Made by a program: the position numbers and the translations under genes. This document shows positions 53,133 through 60,539 of a stretch of DNA of 64,000 nt, piece by piece; within the stretch, counting starts at the first letter, position 1; every line of letters starts with the position of its first letter. Origin of the DNA: an uncultured Acetatifactor sp. (GTDB taxonomy: Bacteria; Bacillota; Clostridia; Lachnospirales; Lachnospiraceae); the NCBI GenBank assembly GCA_944384205.1, contig CALWSL010000011.1:49242-113241 (forward strand), written 5' to 3'. The notes under the pieces are model-generated. The model had not been told where the DNA came from. It searched no databases and saw only the letters and a list, made by a program, of their open reading frames with translations.

Positions 53133-53190
53133 CGGGACTGTCTGCACTTTGATTTTTAATCACAGATGCACCAGTCCCGCCTTGTTTTTT
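53133..53190. terminator. Terminator between TetR and DUF6062-like genes
   Basis: CGGGACTG (53133-53140) pairs with CAGTCCCG (53172-53179), with further inner pairing, then a T-rich run. The genes converge here. Confidence 0.7.
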
Positions 53191-53193
53191 CCT

Positions 53194-53955
53194 TTATTTA
53201 CTCATTTTGTAAACGGGGTCCGCGGGATAGCCGCCCTTTAGTTTCTGCATTCCGCGCTGAATGGCGTCTCTGGAGTTTTTCCAGTCGGCATCTTTGTTGC
53301 GGTAATCGAATTTTTCCACCATCCAGGATACATCCTCCTCCAGACGTTTCATGTTTTCTTCCATCAGAGGCAGAACCATGGTGTAAAAGGCTTCCCGTTC
53401 CTTGTCGGAAAGCTGCAAATCGGCAGCTTCACATAAATCCCCGAAGTGGGGGAGACAAAAGCCCTTGCTGTTCTGAATCTTCTCACGGAAGGCTGCGTCC
53501 TGCTTAAACAGGTAGAAAAAGGTGTCCAGATATCTGGCGTAAGTCTCTTTGTACTGCGTACAGATATAGCAGGAGGCTTCTTTTTCCCTGATCCACACAC
53601 CGATAGGATTTTTGCTTTCCGTATTTTTGCGAAGCTTGTCCTTGAAGGAGGTTTTACCCGGACGGAAGCCGGAAAACTGCTTTTGCATTTCTCCAATCAT
53701 TTTTTTATAGTGGGTTTTCAGAATCCAGGCATTTCCCAAAGTATTGCCATAGTCAAACATTTTTTGGAAATGCGTACGGCAAAAGCCCGCCTTGTCGGTC
53801 ATTTCTCTGATGTCTGCCTCCATGTAGGAGGATCCGGAACCTAACACGAAGTCTAACAGCTCCTGTTCAATGTTTCTTTCAATAAAGCAAAAGGGGCATT
53901 CGTCCTGTGCATTGACGGCATCATTTAAGGGGATAGTATATAATTTTTCTTTCAT
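53194..53955 (-). CDS. DUF6062-like cysteine-containing protein
   Basis: A 253-residue cytoplasmic protein. It has two CxxC pairs, ECPFCFIERN near the N-terminus and SCYICTQYKETYARYL in the middle, each followed by a Cys/His segment (AGFCRTHFQKMF and KGFCLPHFGDLC). The repeated CxxC...FC..H pattern suggests an internal duplication binding metal or an iron-sulfur group. The function is unknown. The start is ATG 53955 with GAGGA upstream; the longer frame from 54057 has no RBS. Confidence 0.75.
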   Translation of the reverse strand: MKEKLYTIPLNDAVNAQDECPFCFIERNIEQELLDFVLGSGSSYMEADIREMTDKAGFCRTHFQKMFDYGNTLGNAWILKTHYKKMIGEMQKQFSGFRPGKTSFKDKLRKNTESKNPIGVWIREKEASCYICTQYKETYARYLDTFFYLFKQDAAFREKIQNSKGFCLPHFGDLCEAADLQLSDKEREAFYTMVLPLMEENMKRLEEDVSWMVEKFDYRNKDADWKNSRDAIQRGMQKLKGGYPADPVYKMSK

Positions 53956-54150
53956 GATTGTCCTCGTTTCTGTGAGCTTTTGCATACGTCTATTGTAAGG
54001 GATTTGGGTGCAAATGGCAATGAAAAGTATGACAAAATTGCTACAGCTTTGTAACAAAATGTAAGCGAAAATTAAGAATTATTTTGTTGTATTGTTTTGA
54101 GACGGAGGCTAGTATATATAGTATAGAAGAAATGAAAGATGTGATAACTC

Positions 54151-55497
54151 TTGGTATTCAGTAGTATAGAATTTATACTCTATTTCCTTCCTGTATTTTT
54201 CCTGATTTATGGAATGGTCCCCAAGAAATATAAGAACATGGTGCTTCTGGCGGGAAGCTTAATTTTCTATGCTTTTGGGGAAATGGAATATTTGCCGCTG
54301 CTGCTGGCATCTGTGGTGACAAATTTCTGCTTCGGGTTATATCTGGGGCAGGGAAATCGGAGACATAATAAACGGAAAAAGTTGTTTTTAATAGCAGCGA
54401 TTAGCGGTAATGTGGCAATTCTGCTGTTGTTTAAGTATGGTATCGGAGAAGCGGGACTTCCTCTTGGAATCAGCTTTTATACCTTTCAAATGTTGTCCTA
54501 TCTGATTGACGTCTATCGCGGAGAGGTCAGGAGGGCGCGCTCAGTTGTAAACTTTGCTGTCTATGTCACGATGTTTCCGCAGCTTACTGCGGGACCCATT
54601 GTAAAGTATGGCGAAGTGAGAAAAGAATTAAAGGACAGGGAATGCACGCCGGCAGGGATACAGGAAGGGTTGGGAACTTTTATTCTGGGACTTGCCTATA
54701 AGGTGCTGCTGGCTGACAGGATAGGGTTGTTATGGCACGAGGTACAGGTGACAGGCTTTGAAAGTATTTCAACGCCTCTCGCATGGCTGGCGGCAATTGC
54801 GTATTCCATGGAAATTTATTTTGATTTTTACGGCTATTCCCTGATGGCAGTGGGGTTGGGAAGAATGCTGGGCTTTCGGCTGCCGGAAAATTTCCGTACG
54901 CCTTATATGGCGCGTTCGGTTCGGGATTTTTATCGCAGATGGCATATTACGCTGGGCAGGTGGTTTTGTCAGTATGTATATATTCCGCTGGGGGGAAACC
55001 GCCGCGGAGAACTGCGGACCGTTGTAAATCTGCTGGTGGTCTGGCTGCTTACGGCGGTGTGGCACGGAAGTACGGCAAATTTTCTGTTGTGGGGCGGGCT
55101 GCTGGTATTCTGCATTATAGTGGAGCGACAGGCAGAGCGGCTTGGCATCGGAAAAAAGTTAAAGGTGCTGCCTCATCTGTATCTGTGGTTTGTGATTCCG
55201 ATTACATGGGTGTGTTTTGCCAATACGGATTTTTCGCAGCTTTTGGTATATCTGGGCAGAATGTTCGGTATTGAATTCGGTGTTCCCATTATCCGCGGAG
55301 ACTGGCAGAATGCGCTTGCAGATTATAAGTATTTGTTTGTGGCAGCCTTTTTCTGCTGTACAGGGCTTGTGCAGAAGGTATATTGCAAATGGAAAGACAA
55401 TATTCTTGTGAAGCTGCTTCTGGCGGCATTATTGTGGATGTGCGTGGAAAGGCTGTTTATGGAGGGCAATAATCCATTTATGTATTTCAGATTTTAG
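54151..55497 (+). CDS. MBOAT O-acyltransferase (AlgI/DltB-type)
   Basis: A 448-residue polytopic membrane protein with about ten segments. Family features are the opening VFSSIEFILYFLPVFFLIYG, PLGISFYTFQMLSYLIDVYRG, MFPQLTAGPIVKYGE, FRRWHITL-like DFYRRWHITLGRW, and the catalytic His in TAVWHGSTANFLLWG. It moves acyl (usually acetyl) groups across the membrane for transfer to surface polysaccharide. The start appears to be TTG 54151 with no clear RBS. It is followed 5 bases later by an SGNH-type protein gene, the usual partner. Confidence 0.9.
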   Translation: MVFSSIEFILYFLPVFFLIYGMVPKKYKNMVLLAGSLIFYAFGEMEYLPLLLASVVTNFCFGLYLGQGNRRHNKRKKLFLIAAISGNVAILLLFKYGIGEAGLPLGISFYTFQMLSYLIDVYRGEVRRARSVVNFAVYVTMFPQLTAGPIVKYGEVRKELKDRECTPAGIQEGLGTFILGLAYKVLLADRIGLLWHEVQVTGFESISTPLAWLAAIAYSMEIYFDFYGYSLMAVGLGRMLGFRLPENFRTPYMARSVRDFYRRWHITLGRWFCQYVYIPLGGNRRGELRTVVNLLVVWLLTAVWHGSTANFLLWGGLLVFCIIVERQAERLGIGKKLKVLPHLYLWFVIPITWVCFANTDFSQLLVYLGRMFGIEFGVPIIRGDWQNALADYKYLFVAAFFCCTGLVQKVYCKWKDNILVKLLLAALLWMCVERLFMEGNNPFMYFRF

Positions 55498-55502
55498 GGA
55501 AG

Positions 55503-56486
55503 GTGAAGCAGTTGAGGAAAATAATAAATCGGATACAGCAATGGCTGTTGGTGATTTTAGTGATATTGACAGGCGCGGGATATTTAACGGCGTCCGGTAA
55601 CTGGCAGGTGTATGCGAAGCCTTTGTATGCTGTGCAGCAATGGTGGAATGGGGAGGAAAATGCAATTGAGGAAGAGACAAAGGAACTGACGGCGAGGCAA
55701 GAAGCGGATTCCGAAGAAGAGATAACGGATGCTTCGGAAGAGTTTACGGAAGACGCGACAGAAATTATGGCAACAGAATCTGACGGGAGCAGTGGGGAGA
55801 TTCATGAGACCACGGAGAATAAGCAGGATGACATACAGGAGGAGCCGATAACGTATCGGAAACCAGAGGAAATAGAATATGTATCCGTGGAAGATGATTA
55901 TTTCCGGGATGCCGTTTTTATCGGAGATTCCAGAACGGTGGGATTGTATGAATATGCGGGGTTGGAGGACATTTCCACCTTCTATGCTTCTACCGGGCTT
56001 ACGATTTATAAGCTGTTTGATGCGCCTATCGTGGAAGTAGAAGGGCAAAAGCAAAAAGGAACAGTGGAAGAGGCTTTGCGTGAAAATAACTTTTCTAAGA
56101 TATATCTGATGATAGGAATCAATGAAATGGGTACAGGCACCGTGGACAGCTTTATGGAAACCTATGCCGGGGCAGTGGAGCATCTGCGGGAGCTGCAGCC
56201 CGATGCAGTCATTTATTTACAGGGAATTATGAAGGTGACTACGGAGCGTTCCGGAAAAGGGGATTATATCACCAATGAAGGCATAGAGGAAAGGAATGAA
56301 CGGATTGCGGAGCTGGCTGACAATGTGAATATTTATTATCTGGATGTGAATCCTTTGATATGCGATGAAACGGGAGGAATGGAAGCCTCCTACACTTATG
56401 ACGGGGTGCACTTGAAAGCGCAATATATCTCCATTTGGTTGGACTATCTGAAATCACATGCAGTTGACAAACTTCTGCTTGACTGA
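55503..56486 (+). CDS. Membrane-anchored SGNH/GDSL-type acyltransferase partner
   Basis: A 327-residue protein. One N-terminal membrane segment (about 13-33) is followed by a long Glu/Thr-rich linker (about 50-120) and an external SGNH hydrolase-fold domain. The catalytic Ser is in FIGDSRTVGL (about residues 139-148), the Asn block in MIGINEMGTG, and the Asp-x-x-His in YTYDGVHLK near the C-terminus. Together with the MBOAT protein it probably O-acetylates a cell-surface glycan. The start is GTG 55503 or, with AAGGTGA as RBS, TTG 55512. Confidence 0.85.
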   Translation: MKQLRKIINRIQQWLLVILVILTGAGYLTASGNWQVYAKPLYAVQQWWNGEENAIEEETKELTARQEADSEEEITDASEEFTEDATEIMATESDGSSGEIHETTENKQDDIQEEPITYRKPEEIEYVSVEDDYFRDAVFIGDSRTVGLYEYAGLEDISTFYASTGLTIYKLFDAPIVEVEGQKQKGTVEEALRENNFSKIYLMIGINEMGTGTVDSFMETYAGAVEHLRELQPDAVIYLQGIMKVTTERSGKGDYITNEGIEERNERIAELADNVNIYYLDVNPLICDETGGMEASYTYDGVHLKAQYISIWLDYLKSHAVDKLLLD

Positions 56487-56507
56487 TGACTTGTGAAAAG
56501 ATATCAT
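56479..56507 (+). promoter_or_regulatory. Promoter of the uracil permease gene
   Basis: TTGACT (56479-56484), a 17-base spacer and TATCAT (56502-56507), about 30 bases before ATG 56540. There is no room for a PyrR attenuator. Confidence 0.65.
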
Positions 56508-56539
56508 GAAAACATGATTATTCACAGGAGGGCGGTTTC

Positions 56540-57934
56540 ATGAGTGGGAAAAATGAAAAAAATCAAACGGTATTGGGGGAAAACGGCATCTATGATGCCA
56601 AAAGTTTAGGTACGCCGAAGGTTATTCTGTTAGGCTTGCAGCATATGTTTGCCATGTTCGGGGCAACGATTCTGGTTCCCATGCTGACAGGTCTTGATGT
56701 CTCGACCACATTATTGTTTGCAGGGTTGGGAACTTTGTTGTTTCATCTTCTGACCAAGGGAAAGGTTCCTGCTTTTTTGGGTTCTTCCTTTGCTTTTCTG
56801 GGCGGTTATGCAGCAGTTGCGCCTATGAATGACGCGGCAGGAAATGCGGTTTCCAATAAAGAGCTGTTACCTTATGCCTGCTTTGGTGTGGCATGCGCGG
56901 GGTTGGTGTATCTGGTGCTGGCTTTGTTAATTAAAATTTTCGGAACAGGAAAGGTAATGCGCTTTTTCCCGCCGATTGTGACGGGACCTATTATTATTGC
57001 TATTGGTCTGACACTTTCCAAGTCGGCAATAGACAACTGCTCCAATGACTGGCTGATAGCGTTTGCAGCAATTGTACTGGTAATTGTCTGCAATATCTGG
57101 GGCAAGGGAATGGTAAAAATTGTTCCGGTTATTATCGGTGTTGTCGGTTCCTATCTTTTGGCGGCTGTTTTGGGACGAGTTGATTTTTCGGCAGTGGCGG
57201 AGGCAGACTGGCTGGGTATTCCAATTCATTGGGAGCAGACGGCATTCTCTGTTCTGTCAGGTGGGGACACGGCATTGCTGATTACTTCCGTTATTACGAT
57301 TATGCCCATTGCATTGGCTACTATTGTAGAGCATATCGGAGACATTTCGGCGATTTCTTCTACGGTTGGAATTAATTATATTAAGGAACCGGGGTTGCAC
57401 CGCACGCTGCTTGGTGATGGTCTTGCCACAATTATGGCGGCGCTTTTCGGCGCACCTGCAAATACCACCTATGGCGAGAATACGGGCGTGTTGTCTCTGA
57501 CAAAAGTGTATGACCCACTGGTAATCCGTATTGCGGCAGTTTTTGCTGTTTTGTTTTCCTTTTCTCCGAAGATTGCGGCTATTATTGGGTGTATGCCCGC
57601 TGCGACCTGCGGCGGCGTATCCCTTGTGCTGTATGGTATGATTTCCGCAGTCGGTGTTCGCAATATTGTGGAGACACAGGTTGATTTTACCAAGAGCCGC
57701 AATGTTATTATCGCTGCATTGATTCTGGTACTTTCCATCGGTATCAATTACAGCACCGCAGGAGCCGTTGCGTTCCATATCGGCGATTTGACAGTCAGCT
57801 TTTCCGGTCTGGCAGTCGGTGCGCTTACCGGTATTGTCCTGAATGCGATTCTGCCCGGAAAGGATTATGTGTTTGATGTGGAAAAGCCGGATGATACGGG
57901 CGTGAGCTTTGCGGTAAAAGGACAGGAAAAGTAG
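56540..57934 (+). CDS. Uracil/uracil-xanthine permease (NCS2 family)
   Basis: A 464-residue nucleobase:cation symporter with about 14 membrane segments. It has the opening LGLQHMFAMFGATILVPMLT, the substrate-site Glu in TIVEHIGDISAIS, and GAPANTTYGENTGVLSLTKV, which match UraA-type uracil transporters. The DUF-like C-terminal tail is short and hydrophilic. The RBS CAGGAGG precedes ATG 56540. It carries its own promoter and terminator. Confidence 0.9.
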   Translation: MSGKNEKNQTVLGENGIYDAKSLGTPKVILLGLQHMFAMFGATILVPMLTGLDVSTTLLFAGLGTLLFHLLTKGKVPAFLGSSFAFLGGYAAVAPMNDAAGNAVSNKELLPYACFGVACAGLVYLVLALLIKIFGTGKVMRFFPPIVTGPIIIAIGLTLSKSAIDNCSNDWLIAFAAIVLVIVCNIWGKGMVKIVPVIIGVVGSYLLAAVLGRVDFSAVAEADWLGIPIHWEQTAFSVLSGGDTALLITSVITIMPIALATIVEHIGDISAISSTVGINYIKEPGLHRTLLGDGLATIMAALFGAPANTTYGENTGVLSLTKVYDPLVIRIAAVFAVLFSFSPKIAAIIGCMPAATCGGVSLVLYGMISAVGVRNIVETQVDFTKSRNVIIAALILVLSIGINYSTAGAVAFHIGDLTVSFSGLAVGALTGIVLNAILPGKDYVFDVEKPDDTGVSFAVKGQEK

Positions 57935-57982
57935 GTCATGGCATTGTCAGACAGCGCATAAATATAAAGAAATGGATTTTGA

Positions 57983-58012
57983 AAAGGAGTATCTGCGTAA
58001 GGTACTCTTTTT
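57983..58012 (+). terminator. Terminator of the uracil permease gene
   Basis: AAAGGAGTA (57983-57991) pairs with TACTCTTT (58003-58010) and is followed by further Ts. Confidence 0.7.
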
Positions 58013-58041
58013 GCGTCTGCACGGCATGAGAAAGTTTTTAT

Positions 58042-58070
58042 TTGGCTGAGTTGCCGGAGCAGAGTATAGT
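58042..58070 (+). promoter_or_regulatory. Candidate promoter of the M19 peptidase gene
   Basis: TTGGCT (58042-58047), a 17-base spacer and TATAGT (58065-58070); the start codon follows 16 bases later, giving an almost leaderless but RBS-containing transcript. Confidence 0.5.
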
Positions 58071-58085
58071 AAAATGGAGGTTGAA

Positions 58086-59081
58086 ATGAAGGTAATAGAT
58101 ATGCACTGTGATACAATTTCAAAATTATGGGAAGAAAGAAAAGAAGGAAGAGATGCTTTTTTAAATGAGAATACCGGACATTTAGATGTAAAGCGGATGT
58201 GGGAAAGTGGATATCTGTTGCAGAACTTTGCGCTTTTTGTGAATAAAGAAAGCGGTGCGGACCCATGGGAGACGTTGTGTGAGCTTTACCAGGTGTATCA
58301 GGAGGAAATAAAAAGAAACAGCGATGTACTTTCGCCTGTGCTTCGGTATGAGGACATTGCGGCAAATGAGGCGGCGGGGAAGCTGTCCGCTATGCTTACC
58401 GTGGAAGAGGGGGCTGTTTGTAAAGGTGAGATAGAGAAACTTCGGGAATTGTACCAAATGGGGGTAAGAATGCTGACGCTTACCTGGAATTATCCGAACG
58501 AGTTGGGATATCCCAACCTGGACAGAACAAAAGGAAGTTTTGCAGAAATCTTTTTTACGCCAAATACAGAAGGGGGACTGACAGAAAAAGGGCGTGAGTT
58601 TGTAGCAGAAATGGAGCGGCTTGGAATGATACCGGATGTGTCCCATCTGTCCGATGCAGGATTTTATGATGTGCTGGAGAATACGCACAAGCCTTTTGTG
58701 GCGAGCCACTCCAATGCAAGAAGTATCTGCAGAAGCGTCCGTAATTTGTCTGATGATATGATTCGCAGGCTTGCGGAAAGGGGCGGTTGCATGGGGTTGA
58801 ATTTCTGTGCGGATTTTCTGCGGGAGCCTGTTATCGGAGAGAAAAATCCGGGTACCATTGAGGATGTAGTGCGCCATGCCCGGTATATTACGAATCTGGG
58901 AGGAATGGAAGTGCTGGGACTGGGGAGTGATTTTGACGGCATTGATACCAATGAAGGATTACCCGGTGCAGAGAGTATGGGGCTCTTGTGGGACGCTTTG
59001 CAAAGAAGCGGCTACCGGGAGTCTGAGCTTGACAGGATATTTTGCGGGAATGTGCTGCGGGTGTATCGGGATACGCTGTAA
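58086..59081 (+). CDS. Membrane dipeptidase family (peptidase M19)
   Basis: A 331-residue zinc dipeptidase. Metal ligands expected for the family are visible: HxD in DMHCDTISKLW (residues 7 and 9), the bridging Glu in LTVEEGAVC, and His in DVSHLSD and VASHSNARSI. GLGSDFDGID near the C-terminus is the conserved family end motif. There is no signal peptide, so it is likely cytoplasmic and splits dipeptides. The start is ATG 58086, with GGAGG upstream; the ATG at 58074 overlaps this RBS. Confidence 0.92.
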   Translation: MKVIDMHCDTISKLWEERKEGRDAFLNENTGHLDVKRMWESGYLLQNFALFVNKESGADPWETLCELYQVYQEEIKRNSDVLSPVLRYEDIAANEAAGKLSAMLTVEEGAVCKGEIEKLRELYQMGVRMLTLTWNYPNELGYPNLDRTKGSFAEIFFTPNTEGGLTEKGREFVAEMERLGMIPDVSHLSDAGFYDVLENTHKPFVASHSNARSICRSVRNLSDDMIRRLAERGGCMGLNFCADFLREPVIGEKNPGTIEDVVRHARYITNLGGMEVLGLGSDFDGIDTNEGLPGAESMGLLWDALQRSGYRESELDRIFCGNVLRVYRDTL

Positions 59082-59143
59082 GCTGGCATTTCAACTGTAA
59101 ACGGTAGACAAGAATAATTTTAAATTTATGGGAGAGATGAAAG

Positions 59144-59887
59144 ATGGAATGGAATTCAATATTATATGATAAAAAACACGATTTTGTCGCTGAATACGGG
59201 AAAGGATTATTGGAATTTATACCGGATAACAAGGAGCAAACAATCTTGGATTTGGGCTGCGGCACCGGTACGCTGACGGCGCAATTAGTCAATCTGGGTA
59301 GTAAAGTTATGGGTGTGGATAGTTCGCAGAATATGATAGATAAAGCAAAGGAACAGTTTAGCGGCATTGAATTCAGAGTATGTGATGCACTTGATTTACC
59401 TTTTGAAAAAGAATGGGACGTGGTTTTTTCAAATGCTGTTTTTCATTGGATAGATGACCATAATGCTTTGGTGAAAAATATTCATAAAGCATTGAAACCA
59501 AATGGATTATTGGTGTGTGAGTTTGGCGCAAACGGTAATATAGCAACGATTGAAAATGCGTTTGCAAAGGCTTATAAAGAATTGGGGTATGATTATCGCC
59601 CCAAATTTAATTTCCCTACGGCAGAGAGCTTCGGTAACATATTAACGGATAACGGGTTTGTAATTGATAATATTTGTGATTATGACAGACCAACTATATT
59701 AAAGGACGCGGAACAGGGATTAGCTAATTGGATGAAGCAGTTCTTTGCTTCTGAATTGGCAGTAATGCCGGAGGAGATGCAGACTGTTGTTTTTGAAAGG
59801 GCTGCAGAATTAGCAAGAGCTTCCCTTTGGAATGGGAAAGAGTGGGTTGCGGATTATCGAAGACTAAGAGCAGTTGCACATATATAA
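59144..59887 (+). CDS. Class I SAM-dependent methyltransferase
   Basis: A 247-residue methyltransferase with LDLGCGTGTLTAQLVNLG (SAM site), MGVDSSQNMIDKAKEQF, and SNAVFHWIDDHNALVKNIHK. The last matches the trans-aconitate/ubiE-like group with HW after strand 4. The substrate is unknown. The sequence around it is more AT-rich than upstream genes. The RBS GGGAGAG precedes ATG 59144. Confidence 0.85.
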   Translation: MEWNSILYDKKHDFVAEYGKGLLEFIPDNKEQTILDLGCGTGTLTAQLVNLGSKVMGVDSSQNMIDKAKEQFSGIEFRVCDALDLPFEKEWDVVFSNAVFHWIDDHNALVKNIHKALKPNGLLVCEFGANGNIATIENAFAKAYKELGYDYRPKFNFPTAESFGNILTDNGFVIDNICDYDRPTILKDAEQGLANWMKQFFASELAVMPEEMQTVVFERAAELARASLWNGKEWVADYRRLRAVAHI

Positions 59888-60127
59888 TTGCATTTGAAAT
59901 GTGAGATTACTAGACCACGGTGTGTTTTTGCATGATTAATTTTAACAGATAGTGTTATAGAATAAAAATGATGACGATATTATTAAATTTTGTTAATATA
60001 TTATTGTAACAAATTTATAATATAATTTCAAATATCATAAATGAGGGAAGTGATTCCGTTGGGATGTAATATGTACTGAAATTAAAGTATGAAAATTTTA
60101 TGGAGAATGTAAAGAGAAAGGAATATA
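59888..60127. other. AT-rich spacer
   Basis: No gene is recognised. It is strongly AT-rich with TATAAT-like strings near 60020, so it probably holds the promoter of the small secreted protein gene, but I cannot fix one -35/-10 pair. Confidence 0.4.
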
Positions 60128-60451
60128 ATGAATATGAAGAATAAGATAAAAATAATTGTAACAATAATGTCATTGAGCGTTATGTTGCTTGGTGGAGTAA
60201 TTACTGTGCATGCAGAAACATGCCCGCCGCATGACACAAAACCAGTGCTTAAATTGAGTACGGTTATAGGGCAAACAACACACGATTATTTAAAAGAAAT
60301 CAGACATAATCTTGACGGAACGACAACATATATTTATGGGTTATGTACGGTAACCACTTATTCTGATAAATATGATTATGTGTGTACAAAATGTAACACA
60401 GTGACAGGAAGTACTACAGGTACACATGTAACACATAGTGATTCACATTAA
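60128..60451 (+). CDS. Small secreted protein of unknown function
   Basis: A 107-residue protein with a clear signal peptide (IIVTIMSLSVMLLGGVITVHA, cleavage before ETC), leaving a mature product of about 80 residues. That part has Cys at TCPPH, at LCTV and in a CxxC pair (YVCTKCNTVTG), and ends in a His/Ser/Thr-rich tail (HVTHSDSH). This could be a disulfide- or metal-stabilised small domain. I do not recognise a family. AAAGGAA lies upstream of ATG 60128, a weak promoter region precedes it, and a strong terminator follows, so it is monocistronic. Confidence 0.65.
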   Translation: MNMKNKIKIIVTIMSLSVMLLGGVITVHAETCPPHDTKPVLKLSTVIGQTTHDYLKEIRHNLDGTTTYIYGLCTVTTYSDKYDYVCTKCNTVTGSTTGTHVTHSDSH

Positions 60452-60458
60452 ATAATGG

Positions 60459-60497
60459 CGGACTGCCAGAGTTATGTTATTTGGCAGTCCGTTTTTT
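60459..60497 (+). terminator. Strong terminator
   Basis: CGGACTGCCA (60459-60468) pairs perfectly with TGGCAGTCCG (60482-60491), followed by six Ts. Confidence 0.9.
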
Positions 60498-60539
60498 CAC
60501 TTTATATTTGAGCCGCCAAAGGCGGCATGGAGGATTGGT

